Assembly: GCF_901709675.1 (NCBI RefSeq)
Contig: NC_051087.1
Location: 16,315,067-16,379,066, forward strand
Source of the DNA: Syngnathus acus
Taxonomy: Eukaryota > Chordata > Actinopteri > Syngnathiformes > Syngnathidae
Direction: 5' to 3'
Length of the DNA: 64,000 nt
Numbering within the stretch: the stretch's first letter is position 1; every line of letters begins with the position of its first letter. Under the pieces are notes generated by a model. That model was not told the origin of the DNA, did no database searches, and saw only the letters and a list, made by a program, of their open reading frames with translations. Position numbers and translations under genes: made by a program. This document shows positions 8,950-21,574 of this stretch, piece by piece.

Positions 8950-11900
8950 GACATATACAGGCTGTTTATTTGCATCTATATGTCTATTTTGGGAATCTCA
9001 GCTACATTTGACATAATTTGGATGGGTAAACGATTCACAAAATTAGCTGGAAAATAAATCACGTCTAAATAATGAATCAATTTTATTTTTGAAAATGTTG
9101 CAATTTTCCATTTCCAATTTCGCGGACCACCTGCAATGCCGCTACAGACCACTAGAGGGCCACATCCCACCGGTTGACAATCCCTGGTAAAACGTACACC
9201 ACTTGCATTTTTCATCAATAATATTAATAATAAAAAAATAATAATAATTACATAATTTACTTTTAATTAATTTACAACCACTGCCCGAGTGACCAGCCCC
9301 TGTTTACCTCGCCTTTCGCCCAAAGCCATATAAGTGGGGGGACGGATGAGTAAGACAGAATGGTCATTGCTAGTGCAGCACAGAGCAGAGTCTGCCTGAC
9401 TCTTTTATGACTGTGTGCAGTTGAATATGCCACATTTGACACATTTTAGGACTTTTAAGTTTTACATTTTTTGTTTTAGGCTGTGGGGTGCAAGAGGCAG
9501 CACCATCGAGGGAGCCTTTGCATCGTGATATTATTTTTAAGGTTAGGACCACTGCTGCTTCAATCCCTACTTCATTTTTCCTCTTTTGAAATTTTGACCC
9601 TGGAGCGGAAGAAAACGCACACTCCCACTCCATATTGTGATTTGTGAAGTTGTGAAGAACAAGATTAAGCCTCCTCAATTATCATTTTTATACGCAAATA
9701 GAGACAGTTTTTGGCCTGTACTTTAATTACTGGAGCTGTGTTATTCGTATATCGTTCTGTTTCATGATTTAGGAGCTAGTATATATCTACTTGCTCGATT
9801 CTGACATGACGATGATAATTATGATGACAAAGTAAAGAAAAACTATGCTGCGACCAGTTCATTGTGTACCCGACCTACCGCCCGAAGACAGCTGCATAGG
9901 CTCCAGTATGCCCGCGACCCTAGAGAGGAAAAGCGATTTGGGAAATGGATGGATGGATGAATTGACTATACTGGGTTTATTTTGAACCCATTAAAATCTG
10001 ATTGGCGTGACCGATCAGCTGTGCTAAATAATTTTTTTTTGAAAGTTTATATATTCTGCAATATTTAACAGCTCTCTCTTCACAACTAAATAGCTTTTTT
10101 AATGATACTTAATGTGTTACAAGAGTAACAAAATGTTACTAATTACTTTCTGAGGAAAAAATTACAATGTTTATCGATCGTCCTAACTTAAATCTGCTTT
10201 CAGCAAAGGAACTGACAGCTGCTCACATTTTTCAGCTTGTGGTAAAACGCTAGCGTGGAAGGCGGAGCATCATGCTCAACCCGCGTTTGGTGTGCACGTA
10301 ACATTAGTTTGTACACTTTATTGATATATATTTTTTAATGTTACTTTTATTATCATTATTATTATTATTTTATTATTATTATTTTTATTTTTAGGACATG
10401 TCAGGCATGCAACAATCATAAGCCAAAGAAACCAAAAAGCTCAAATAAGAGTCGTACAGACAAAATTCATCAGCCGTTTGATTATGTCTTGAGACAGACC
10501 TTGCATTATCATTTTTTTTAAGTGGCCACAGTTCGTGAGACATACAACTTTGAGCACAGCACAAGAGGTAAATCAGGAACTTATACATACTGTAAATCGG
10601 CACGGCAACAACATTCATGCATTTTTCACAATTATTATAAGTTGGTTGTTTCTTTGACTTGAAGGGTCACCATCACAACCACCTTTTACAACCTAAATGA
10701 GTAAAACTTAGATAATGATGTGACATACGTCATTTCTATTTTTCCTCTTGAAAATTTTGTTGGTGGGACTGAAGAGCAATCACACTGCTTTCCTTATTTT
10801 TACAAATAATTTCAATCATATTTCTGTCATCACCAATCTCACCAACTAAGAAAACCAAACTGTGACAGTCAACAATAAAAACAATTCTATTGAACTACCT
10901 GTGGTGTACAACAGAAATTATACTTCGAATAAGGCGGCTAATTCATTATCTTAGTTATACTTGTGACCTCATACCATAGAATGAACAGTACTTCTACTTC
11001 ATATCAATAAAAGATAAATTTTAAGCAGGATCTATCTCAGTATAATTTCAATGCCAATTGCTCTTGTTTGCAAACTCGTTGCCTTTTTCATGGAAGCTAA
11101 GGATATAAAATTGAAATAAAACAATTTTAAAATGTTTGATTCAGTTATTATGAACTGCAGGTCTAACTCCAGTACAATACGAAAATGAAAAAAAAAAATC
11201 TATATGTATACCACCATGCTCTTTAAGACAATGTGGGCACACAAAGCTATATTGTGTACAAAGTTAATTTCATGTCATCTTTGGATTTAGATTTTTTTAA
11301 TGTTTTCATTAATTTTCAATAAATTAAACTAGAATTAATTAGAATATTCTAATGTTTTTATTAATTTTCAATAATAAGTTAAAGAGGAGGGACTGGGTGC
11401 ATTAAAAATGACGCTGAACTGAAGTGCGGGTCTTAGTGTGTGTGTGCGGGTGTGTGCGTGCGTGTCTGTGTGTGCGTGTCTGCGCGTGTATGTAAGCGCG
11501 TGTGTGTGTGCGTGCGAGTGTACGTGTGCGTGTGTGTGATTTTCGCATTAGTTTAGATTTTCAAATGATAAGATCTCGATTTCTGTTCATAGGTTTTAGG
11601 CAAGTAGCGAGACAGGCATAGAGTATGGTTGCAATTTAGTAGAAAATATTTTGTCTGTGCTAAGACTATAGAAAATTAGAAGACAGGCTTCATTTAAAAC
11701 ATTTCGCAGCAATGTCAGGTCAAAGCAGATTCTAAGCTCGCTACTCAAACCAAGAACGTCATGGTGCATACAGCTCAGTGCACAACTATTGCGCATTACA
11801 CAATGTGATTTAAACAGGGCAGCAGAAAACGTGTGTTAACAATAAATCTAAAATTCCAAAACAAATTCCAAAATACAAACACAGCTATCTCCTAGAAAAT

Positions 11901-12399
11901 TCATTTCGACATCCCTTTTCCCTTTCTTGCCCTCACACGCACGCAGACAGACGGCAGCACGACTTTTGCTCTCACCAGTCTTACTTAAAATTGTATATCC
12001 AGCAACGCTTTTATTTATTTAACAGTACAGAACTAGGACGAGCTCTGCGTTGATTAGTTTTACATTTAAAAAAAAAAGTAATATTACCTGCGATGAATAT
12101 AGTTATTTATTTTTTGGGACCTATTCTATTTGAACGTAGTTTCAAAGAACACGCAGCATGTACACTCAAGACACATTTGAACCATAGGCTAAAATATAAA
12201 ATAAAATATAACATCATCCCACAGATGACATATTGGAAGGATAAACAGTCTAATTAAATGTAATATATTTTACAACAGATGATCTGTGTTAGTTTTTGGC
12301 AGCCATTAGGCGAATAATAGGAGCCTATAAAAAGCTCTCTGCAAAACGGCATTCATAAAAAACCTGTCAATTATGGGGGGTGGCATCTCCTTAACCCAG
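8950..12399. other. Low-copy sequence without recognised genes
   Basis: AT-rich sequence with a SINE tail fragment at 9837-9960 (accgcccgaagacagctg through a GGAT run), short ATT runs near 10345-10385 and an imperfect (GT)n tract at 11430-11540. Short ORFs here are composition noise. It is probably intron or intergenic. Confidence 0.55.
9837..9960 (+). mobile_element. SINE 3'-end fragment
   Basis: Contains ggctccagtatgcccgcgac and a short GGAT tail, the 3' module shared by the fish tRNA-derived SINEs elsewhere in this window. The tRNA-like head is missing. Confidence 0.6.
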
Positions 12400-13560
12400 A
12401 TTGCAAACAGACCATGCAATTTCCATGAAGAAGTTTAGCCGTTGCGCGTTTTTTACAAAATAATCTCTTAATGACGTGAGCTGATGGTTACGGGATTGTT
12501 GACCTACCTGTATGTCCCAGCGCGTTCTCTCCCTCGTGTATGCCGGTTCCTCTACACAAGGCGAAAAAAAGAAAAGGAAAAAGCAAGAAACTTCTTCCAT
12601 TGAGATTGGCACAGTCAGTCTCTGCCTCGCTGTTTAATTATCAAAACGGTAAATCAACAAGAAAGCGAAACCCAGTAATATTGAACGCGCGCCCTCATTT
12701 TCAGCACTTTGGTACCATCCAAAGAATTCTTATCTGCTGCCTTAATGTGACGGAAGAAATTGTCTAGTGTTAATATCGTTAGATGCTTTTTTAAAGTGTG
12801 TGCTTTCTAGAAATCAAAGCTCCGCCCATGCGAGAATGAGGATGGATTATTCATATCCAATGCAACCCTATTTGCGCGGCTGTCAGCACCTCGAATCACC
12901 AATAATGAGTGGCGGTGATGGAGTCGGCTGTCCCAAACGCTATCAAACACAACGCAAAGTAACAAAGAGTCAAGGGCTTAATGTTTTAGTTTTTTTTTTT
13001 TCCCAAAGCATAATTCAGGTCACAAGAGGTGAACTAAGATTTCCCCTTTGCGCTTTCTTTTTGGAGAGGAGGAGCGTATTAATATAGTCAGAGCGAGAAA
13101 AAGAAAGGGGACGATGCGGTTTCGCAGCAATAGAAGCGAGAAGCAGCGCTCTGCAAGTGCTGCCCTCTGCAAATGGGAGACGGCACAATCGCATCTCCCA
13201 TCCCGGTAAAATGATGATGCGCCAAGCGAGGCAGAAACGGAGTGCTGGGGATCCCCTGCAGCGTCCAATCCTGACGTCCCTGACCGCCGTGGCGTGCGCG
13301 TGTGCGTGGGGAACTACAGCTTGTACGTGCGGGACTCTCTCTATGAATGATGGTAGATAGATAGTAGCGGGGGTGGGGTCAGCCGTGATAATGAACTTAC
13401 ATGTCCTTAGCTGTGACAGGCGAAGGAAGCAGCGCGACAACAGCGCCACGATTGTAAGACACTCACTTAATGAGGAGTTTTCCGCCTCTCTTTGACAGCC
13501 TGCACCCAAGTTAAGGCTGATGAGAAAGTGTAAAACGGACTCCAACATACTGTACACAGT
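12400..13560 (-). promoter_or_regulatory. Possible host promoter and first exon, minus strand (tentative)
   Basis: The segment is richer in GC and CpG than its surroundings and lacks recognisable repeats. On the minus strand it holds a GC box (gggcggagc, about 12820-12830), inverted CCAAT motifs and a CRE-like tgacgt near 13272. Then comes a good splice donor, CAG|GTAGGT, between 12508 and 12507. A transcript with a first exon ending at 12508 is conceivable. ORFs here show no known domain, so a 5' untranslated exon is more likely than coding sequence. No downstream exon is recognisable within the window. Confidence 0.25.
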
Positions 13561-13588
13561 CAGGTGCGCATCTGGGAATTTGGGGCCT

Positions 13589-13594
13589 GTATGT

Positions 13595-13625
<31 letters not shown>

Positions 13626-13627
13626 GG
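13589..13627. repeat. (GT)n(G)n simple repeat
   Basis: TGTG run grading into about 17 consecutive G. Confidence 0.9.
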
Positions 13628-14349
13628 CTGTAAAAGATACTGGTTTGAGAACATTCCTAAATTTCGTTTTACTGAGAATGACACTGCGATAATAAAGGAT
13701 TTCGTCAAATTTATGTTAATTCTTATATCTTGGAAAATCACATTATTTATTATCATTCACATTATTTATTATTATTTTCAAGGGCCCCTGTCAGTGAATG
13801 TACTGAAGGACATTATATCTACATCAGTTACACTCGTGAAGTGATCACCTATGAGAGCTGTATTACTCTGTTTTCCTGGCTAGGGTCAGACAAATAACTG
13901 TAGATTTTGGAGTGTACTGTGTACTGCACAAACCAATATCCCATTGGACTGTACACTTGTGCGGGAACACAGTTGTACCAGTTGTCACAATTTATAGTAA
14001 ATTAAGAGATTCTTGTTGATTCATAAAACAAAATAAACAGAGTCTAAATGTGTTGAATTGAATTACATAATTTACAGTATATCACTCAATAAAAACAATG
14101 AAAATTTTTTTGACTAATTCTTCACAAACAAACTTGTAAATCACAAAGATGCTAATCTATGGATGTACTATCTATAACATATGGAAGGTTGAAAATGCAC
14201 AAATAAACATGAACTGGAATTAAAATGTGTCACCGAAGAGCTCACTTGGGAAAAGCCGCAATCGCAACACTTAGTTAAATCAAGCCGTCAGTATTGTAAT
14301 TGCTTTTTTCACTCCTTGTGATTTGTCCTTTCTTTTTGTTACCACCACC

Positions 14350-14380
<31 letters not shown>

Positions 14381-15464
14381 TTATGTAATTTTTTTGTTGA
14401 TAGGCACACTGGAGAACATTGTGGTGTAAAAATATTGACAAGCAATGGAATATCGATCCAACGTCCAACCCTATGAAAACCACACTTTTTCAGTGTTCGT
14501 AGCAATAAATTGCAATTACACTGAAGGATATTCCAAGTCACACCCGACTGCCATTTCTAAAAATGTTAAGTAAATACAGAGGGTATTAATATTGTTGATT
14601 TTGCATATAAAAATAAAAGCCAAATATTTACCAGTGACTGTATGCAATCATGGTACTTGCATTGTTTCAGAGATGTAACTCACAGTGTCAGATTTTCTTT
14701 TGGGGAATCATGGGAATCTCTGAATCACTTACTGATTTCTGAGTAGGTAATACATCCAAAAATGAAAACATTTAATCTTAGTGTTCCTTGAAATAAGATA
14801 TCGAGATTAAAATGACAAAGTTATGTACAAAATGAAAAAATAACTTAATTTACACAGTTCCACATTTTCTTGGTTCCGCATTTTATGTATAAATGCCCGT
14901 ATTAAAAGCAAATGAGCTCATAAAGAAATTGAGTGGTGGGGGGAATCTTAACATTCCCAATTGTCATCTCTTGATAAATGAATGCATGAAAACAGTGTTG
15001 CCAATTGTGCCAATGTCGGCGAAAGAAAACACACACCAATCTGATCTGATGCTCCACTTCATAAACTATAGTGCAAAATGAAATGGAGTAATCCCAAGAC
15101 TTCTAAGGCAAGTAAGCACCTCAAAGCACAAAGGAAAAAGCATTGCTTTCTGTAACCCAAATGAATCAGCACTGTCCACCAAAACACGGTGCACTTCCAC
15201 TCCTTAGCTTCTTCACCAGTGTATATTTTTCCATTTCAAATACTGATTACCCCATGCAGCTAAAATGTCTTATCAAAGGCGCAAGCCTTTCAAATAGCTA
15301 CATAAGAGCAGAAAATTACCTTTTGAATTCCAGGGAATGCTAAAACAAAATGTGTATTTTCTTCCCGTGATTCAGCAATCCCAGATGATGCACATTTTAT
15401 GTAACTCATTCAATCACTTGACTAACTGGTATTTGGAACTGTTCATATTCTCTTCATCTTGACT
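13628..15464. other. Low-copy AT-rich sequence
   Basis: Only an (AAT)n tract (14342-14380) stands out. No gene or mobile element is recognised. Confidence 0.5.
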
Positions 15465-15850
15465 AAGGCCCATCTGAAGAAAAACAACCCCAAAGCATGC
15501 CGCTTCCGCTAACATGCTTTACTGTTGGGATGTTTTGTTTTGTTTATATAAACCCCACTTTTGGAATCATGGAGTTCAACCTTTGTTTCATTGGACCTTA
15601 ACACATTTCCCCACATGCCTTGGGGAGATTTTAAATGTAGTTTGGTGAGTCTTTGATGTTTTTCTATGTAAAGTACAGCCTCTGTCTTGCCACCCTTCCC
15701 CAGAGCTGAGCCATACAAAAAAGACACTAACTTGTTGTCACAAGTAGTACACTGCCAGTACTTGACAAAAATCGTTACAGTGTTACCTGAGCCATGAGCA
15801 AAATGGCTGCCTCTTGAGATGGATAAAAACAGGAAGACTCTTCTGTTCAT
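15465..15850 (-). pseudogene. Tc1-like transposase relic
   Basis: On the minus strand, residues IPTVKHVSGSGMLWGCFSSD (near 15531-15472) match the block between the first and second catalytic aspartates of Tc1-family DD34E transposases. Upstream, in another frame, SNETKVEL occupies the place of the first catalytic motif, with Asn for Asp. At least one frameshift separates the two parts and a stop follows the second. Neither the second Asp region nor the Glu region is found, and no terminal repeats were seen. It is an old, inactive fragment. Confidence 0.75.
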
Positions 15851-16309
15851 ACTCTTCTAATTCATATTCTACAAACGCAATATGTATTAATTAAAATGTC
15901 ATGTTTGGACTACTGTGGTTTCATAGAACATATTATCGTGAAGACATTTTGAGGAGTGACTTCCACTTTAAAACAACTGGGAAAATGTCAAATAGAAATA
16001 TTATTCAATAAAGAGACTCAAAAAACGCATTACAATAAAATGTGCAAAGTGTGTCGACAATTGCAATATTTTCTTCACATCAAACATGCAAATCAATATA
16101 CGAACATGTCTAGTACATTATTTCATGTGTGCATAGTATAAAGTATTTTGTAAATATAGAAACCAATGTCACAATTTATTAAATTGAATAAATTTACAGA
16201 ATTTTGTGCAGTCTACGTGTTTACAAATAATCGCACAATTGCAAAATTATTGGAAAGTGCTTAGTGTGCTCTGGAGGTGAATGTATCACTTAAAGCCATA
16301 CTTTGCTTG

Positions 16310-16835
16310 TACTAGCCAACTTGCATTGGCTCCCGGTACCCTTGAGATGTAATTTCAAGGTTTGACACCTACCTAAAAAAGAGGTAAGTGTCAAACCTTG
16401 AAATTGCATCTATAAAATAGGCTTGCGTGCCTTTTAATCTCATTGACCTTGTGGTACCATATGTTCCGTTTTGAAACCTTCGTTCAGAAAACACTGATCT
16501 TTTAGTGACTCCCAAGACCCAAAAAGAAGTCTGCAGGTTTTAAAACATTTCATATTAGGGCTGCAGAGCTCTGGAATGCCCTCCCAGGGACATCAGAGCG
16601 CTACCTCAGAGCAAATATTTAAGAGACAATTAAACACATGTATATTTGTATATACTCTTGCATTTAGTTGAACTACATGTTGGTCTATTAAACAACAGCT
16701 TCTACTCTCTCTACTGCCTCCTCCTCCTCCAGCTTAGGGAGGGGGCTCGACGATGACCAAACTGAAAGTCATTGATAAACTGTGGGTTTGTGAAGATCTT
16801 TGAGACGTTTTTGTGATTAAGGGCTATATTAATAA
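16310..16835 (+). pseudogene. LINE 3'-end relic
   Basis: Reads in broken frames as the C-terminal tail of a fish LINE ORF2: a LHWLPV-like start near 16325, then RAAELWNALP near 16556-16590, followed by a 3' tail ctttgagacgtttttgtgat and ggctatattaataa. Several stops and a local inverted duplication (16346-16410) interrupt it. Confidence 0.6.
16346..16410. repeat. 29-bp-arm hairpin
   Basis: Arms 16346-16374 and 16382-16410 are inverted copies with two mismatches around a 7-nt loop. It lies inside the LINE relic, where only one arm is expected, so it arose by inverted duplication. Confidence 0.9.
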
Positions 16836-17011
16836 TTTCACTTGATTTACTTTAGCCAGTAAAATGTTAATATTTTGTCTAATGAATTTGAAAACTAACT
16901 TGTGTTTCATGTACAATTCACACTTTCACTTGATTTACTTTAGCCAGTAAAATGTTAATATTTTGTCAAATGAATTTGAAAACTAACTTATGTTTCATGT
17001 ACAATTCACAC
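16836..17011. repeat. 88-bp tandem duplication
   Basis: 16836-16923 is repeated at 16924-17011 with two substitutions visible by eye. It starts at the end of the LINE relic. Confidence 0.92.
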
Positions 17012-17650
17012 TTTAAAAGAGCATTTTGACACTTGCTGTCGACGTCATGTGCTCTGGGCTAAACCAAAAATGATACGTTTAATCTAAATTGACCAATTTC
17101 CTTCAGATTTGGCTGGAGCAGAGAAAAATGCACAATAATCGTATCCATTTGAATTTGAAGAATTTATTTACTCACCTAAAGGTTTATTAAGGGGGGTCAT
17201 CATCAACAAATTTGGGAAATTTCAAAAATGTGAGGAAAACTAGGACTCTTCAGCATCATCGTTGGGGATTAAAAGTGGTAAAATGGAAGAACACAAACAC
17301 AGTGGAACAGCAATTCACTCAAAATGAGCGATCATGAGTGGCTATTTCTTCAGAGGCATTCAGTGGCAGATACACACATAACATACTATAACTTTAGTCT
17401 CTAAAATCAGGAAGATACAGCTTTCATGGTGGGATTCGTCCTAAATACCTAGAAGTATTTTAATAAAAAGCAATAAAACAAATACAGTTAACATTCTGCC
17501 AACAAACAGATATACTTATCAAACTCAATAAAAAAAGAAAAGGATTGTCACTTGCCACCCAGACGGTAACTTTCCTTGTCATTCATCGTTTCACAACAGG
17601 CACCAAACTGGAGAGCTAAGAGGTGCCGCACCCGTGAGCGCCGCTGTCTT
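17012..17650. other. Low-copy sequence, nothing recognised
   Basis: AT-rich; no domain, RNA gene or repeat family identified. Confidence 0.45.
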
Positions 17651-17722
17651 GATGACGAGCCGAGTGCACACATGGACACCCTTATGTTTGAACATGGTGT
17701 TCATAATTGACAATCCATGACG
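17651..17722 (-). pseudogene. LINE endonuclease scrap
   Basis: On the minus strand reads [19 protein letters not shown], the same endonuclease segment as at about 5735-5800, so it is a second copy of that LINE family. It is fused to the damaged left end of a T element. Confidence 0.75.
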
Positions 17723-17729
17723 CATAATA

Positions 17730-18665
17730 AAGAAAAAAAACAAAGTTGCACCGGAGTACAAGTCGCATTTTTGGGGGAACTTTATTTGACAAAACATGAA
17801 TAGGCAACAACAGGTTAAACGATACGGTTTGACAACTTTACAGAAACAAACGAGGAACTGAGAACGTGGCTGACATAACACATGAACAGTTATTAAAATA
17901 CGTAACTATAACATAAATAACCCGTTTATCAAACCATCCATGTCACTCCAAATCATTAAATCCATCGAAATCTTCATCCTCTGAGTAAACAACGCCACTG
18001 CTGACTCCGGACTTGCGGCGCTGAGGTCATCGTTAGTTGCGGTTCCAATTATTCCACAAGCCTATATAAGTATATATAAACTATATATATCAAATAACTA
18101 TAACATAAATAACAATTGTATCGAAACATCCGTGTCACTCCATATCATTAAATCCATCAAAATCTTCGTCCTGTGTCACTTAAAAAAAAACGGCGCTGCT
18201 GACTCCGGAAGTACATGCGGCGCTGACGTCGGACTCATCGTCAGTTGCAGTTCCAGTTATTCCACAGGCCTATATAACTATATATAAACTATATATCAAA
18301 TAAGTATAACAAAAATAACAACTTTAGCAAACCATCCGTGTCACTCCAAATCATTAAATCCATCGAAATCTTCGTCCTCCGTGTCACTTATAAACAACGC
18401 TGCGCTGACTCCGGAAGTATATGCGGCGCTGAGGTCAGACTCATTGTCAGTGGCGACTCCAATTATTCCACTGGCCTAGTGCGCCCTCATGTGGTTTAAA
18501 GTGAAAATAACATGTGAAGTGATCAATTATATATATAAGTAAGTAATGTGTTAATGATCAAGTAATAATGTGTTAATAATTTCACATATAAGTCGCTCCT
18601 GATTATAAGACGCACCCCTGGCCAAACAATGAAGAAAACTGCGACTTATAGTCCAGAAAATACGG
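17730..18665 (-). mobile_element. Family T element, copy T4 (left end lost)
   Basis: The right end reads gcgacttatagtccagaaaatacgg followed by TA. The left terminus is missing but subterminal caccggagtacaagtcgc remains at about 17748-17768. It carries three units of the AT-rich array (landmark tgtcactcc at 17941, 18133 and 18339; spacing 192 and 206 bp) and no 118-bp array. It is the most diverged T copy here. Confidence 0.8.
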
Positions 18666-18769
18666 TAATTTCTACAGAGCTTATCTGCCTGTCCAAATTC
18701 GCCAAGGTTTATGTGGCCACAGAGGCAGAGCTTCGGAGGCCGCATAAGCCACGGAGGCAGAGCTCGGAG

Positions 18770-18823
18770 CGTCCTCCAAAGCCAGTTCGAAGGACCCAGC
18801 CTTCATACTGGCTTTGGAGGACG
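18770..18823. repeat. 16-bp perfect inverted repeat
   Basis: cgtcctccaaagccag at 18770-18785 and its exact complement at 18808-18823, next to direct repeats of ggaggcagagct. It could be the stem of a small uncharacterised miniature element; no target duplication was recognised. Confidence 0.8.
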
Positions 18824-20128
18824 CAGCCTGTGAATTTGGAAATAGAAAGTCACCCAAAAACAAAATGAGTAAGAAATGATGGTGTCCTATCATGTGAGGA
18901 AGCTACAGCATAAATACAGCATCAACGGGTACAGTACAGTCCCCTTCAATAGGCAACTTTGACAAAGTCAAAGGAACTGGAAAACTAGTTTTAAACAATG
19001 CTGATTTCAATGGAAACTGTATTTTTCCACTGTCGTGACACAAACATTTGCAGCAAAAATGACAAAAAAAGATTATGACCCTTTCCAAAATGAACACTGC
19101 TGTTAAACATAAATACTCTTGTACTTATAAACACAGTGAAGTGAATCCAATCCACACACTAAGTCTGACATCCTGACACATCACAACTGGGGACATTTCC
19201 AAAGTAAAATCATGCAGAGTTATTCCTTTTCTGGGTCAGAGTGGGGAAAACCCCAAGGAAAAGCAGAAGAGAAACTTAAAAAAAGTAAGAGTGAGAAACT
19301 GAGAGGATGAAAACGAATTAATTAAATTTTGAAAAGTACAGAAAAAATGCATCTGGGGAGAAAAAGAGTAGACGGCTGTAATACAGGACTTTTAACCTGT
19401 AAGGAATAGTCTGTATACATGAATACCCTGGAGTCCTCTGAAACACATATGCACGAAAAGGCATGGCCTGTGGTGTGCTGTGTTCCATAGAGCGTAAGGA
19501 CAGGTGTGTATTCAAGCGAAACCTTTCTCTGTGTCACTGTCAGTGCAAGTGTGTGTATATGTGTACATCAGTGAATGTTTGTGTTTGGCAATGTTTTTTT
19601 TTATTTTGTACATTGTAAATCTGCACTCAACATTATATGAAAACCTTCTTCTGCCATAAACAAAGGGTGTTATTTTTATGAAGGGAATCTCAGTTACATG
19701 CAACTCAAATTATTTCACAGTGTCATTTTATAAGTAGAACAAAATCAGTTCCACGAAGCATGTCTAAAAGGGTTGACGTAGGCTATGTTTGGACAGTCAT
19801 CTAAACTCTTCTCCTAAATAAATTCTCTGAGAACACAACTCTTGATCCACAGGTTTAATGGGGCAATAAAAGGTGAAACTGGGTTCAGTTCAAGGCATAA
19901 TAACTTTCACTTCAAATATTGCATTAAAAATAAAACATTCATGTTGCTTTAAATACAGGTAAAACTTAACTTTACTAACTTAACTCCCACTATTTTTATG
20001 ATTTTAAAATCATAACTCAAATGACAACTTTATAACTGCCATCATTATGAGCTAACAGCCTTATTAATATGATTATTGATAGCATAAATAGCTGCATTCA
20101 ATTTTACCAATATTTATAGCAAAAATAC
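18824..20128. other. Low-copy sequence, nothing recognised
   Basis: No gene or mobile element identified. Short ORFs have no recognisable domain. Confidence 0.45.
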
Positions 20129-20412
20129 CATCCATCCATCCATCCATCCATCCATCCATCCATCCATCCATCCATCCATCCATCCATCCATCCATCCATC
20201 CATCCATCCATCCATCCATCTTCTATACCGCTTGTCCTCATGGGGAGCGCGGGCGTGTTGGAGCCTATCCCAGCAGTCATCGGGCAGTAGGCGGGGGACA
20301 CCCTGAAACGGTTGCCAGCCGATCGCAGGGCACACAGAGACGAACAACCATCCGCACTCGCACTCACACCTAGGGCCAATTTGGAGTGCTCAATCGGCCT
20401 ACCAAGCATGTT
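20129..20412 (-). mobile_element. tRNA-derived SINE, 5'-truncated, with long (CATC)n tail
   Basis: On the minus strand: the SINE body from aaacatgcttggtaggccga through ggataggctccaacacgccc into about 23 copies of GGAT (20129-20220). The tRNA-like head is absent, so this is a 5'-truncated insertion. Other copies: 33416, 50524, 56453 and 61369. Confidence 0.85.
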
Positions 20413-20539
20413 TTTGGGCACAAAGGTCCAAAATAAATGAAATTCAAACTAAATCTATTGCAACAGCAAATGACTGCTTTAATTGGATTCCCTTTGTTTT
20501 CGAGTTTTCTAATTCGTCAGGGCTTTTCGATTATTTTAG

Positions 20540-20660
20540 ATTTACACACACCACACACACACGCATACACACACGCACGCACGCACACACACACACACAC
20601 ACACACACGCTTCATACAATAATCACACACACAAGAATCACATTCACACACAATCAAAGA
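20540..20660. repeat. (CA)n microsatellite, interrupted
   Basis: Dominated by CACACA and ACGC runs, densest at 20580-20608. Confidence 0.9.
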
Positions 20661-20722
20661 CTCATCCATGTACACTACCCACACCTGCTCTCACATCCTT
20701 ATGACCAAACTTGTGCCTATAC

Positions 20723-21090
20723 TGTCACGTCTCGTTCCCAGCCGTTCCATTATGTGTCTGTTGTCATGGTTTCTGTCTGTGTGCTTGCCCCTCCCCTCCT
20801 GTGTGCCCATGATTAGTTTGATTCTTCTCACCTGCCTCTTGTTACCTGTCGTGTATATAAGTCCTGTCTGCCCCTCACGCTCCGTCGGATCATTGTTGTC
20901 TTGATGTCTTTTTGGTTCCTGTCTTTATCGAGTCTGTTTCTGTTTGCCATCCCTGTCGGTCAGTCTGTCATGTTATTAGTTTGCTAGTTCCCGTCTGTTT
21001 CCATTGATGCTTCGTTCCACTTCCCTTTTCCCTCAATAGATCCTGGTCCAAGATGCATTTGGTCGCCCTGCTCCATTCCGATCCGTGACA
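20723..21090 (+). repeat. 5' LTR
   Basis: 368 bp, TG...CA. TATATAA at 20854-20860 is a plausible TATA box. The polyadenylation signal has decayed to AATAGA (21035-21040), whereas the 3' LTR keeps AATAAA (25120-25125). The internal region starts right after GTGACA with gaatgatccgacca, the place of the primer-binding site. Confidence 0.85.
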
Positions 21091-21092
21091 GA

Positions 21093-21563
21093 ATGATCCG
21101 ACCACTTCAGCGACCAGCGCCTGGACCAACCTCCTCCATCAGCTCCCGCTGCGACGCCCGATCCATGTCCGTCGTCCGAGCATGTTCCAGCGCCATGGGC
21201 TTCGTGGCCGCTATCGGACTTCGCTCCCGCGACGCCGGACCCTCGGCCGCCATCGGAGTGCTTCTGGCGCCAGCGGCTCCGCGGCCGCCGTCAGACTTCA
21301 CTCCAGCGACGTCGGACCAGCGGCTGCCATTGGAGTGCCTCCCGGTGCCATCAGACTCGCGGCCACCATCGGGCTCCACCCCAGCGTCGCAGGACCCGCG
21401 GGCGTCGCCAGACGTCAAGCCAGCTGCGCCGGACCCGCGATTATCCCTGGCCCCGCTCCCACTGCTGCGGCGCGCGGTGGCTCTTGCCGCTGCGCACTGC
21501 TCCGCCTTCCGAATGCCGCTGATCGCGGTCCGGACTTCCAAACGCCGCCGATTGCGGCTCTGA
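21093..21563 (+). pseudogene. Proline/serine-rich ORF of the LTR element (function unknown)
   Basis: 156-residue open frame just after the 5' LTR, where gag normally lies. It is low complexity (Pro, Ser, Ala, Arg), with no matrix, capsid or zinc-knuckle motif. It leads into the 30-bp minisatellite and ends before the hAT insertion. GC-rich composition keeps several frames open, including a long antisense one (21107-21724), so this may not have been a protein at all. Confidence 0.3.
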
Positions 21564-21574
21564 TTTTCCGTATG

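Noticed and set aside
13015-13557. 180-residue minus-strand ORF
   Set aside because: No known domain and low-complexity patches. It lies in GC-rich sequence better explained as promoter or 5' untranslated region; a sense ORF overlaps it.
20104-20421. ORFs of WMDG repeats (also 61557-61848)
   Set aside because: They are translations of the (GGAT)n SINE tail; a 4-bp unit stays open in every frame.
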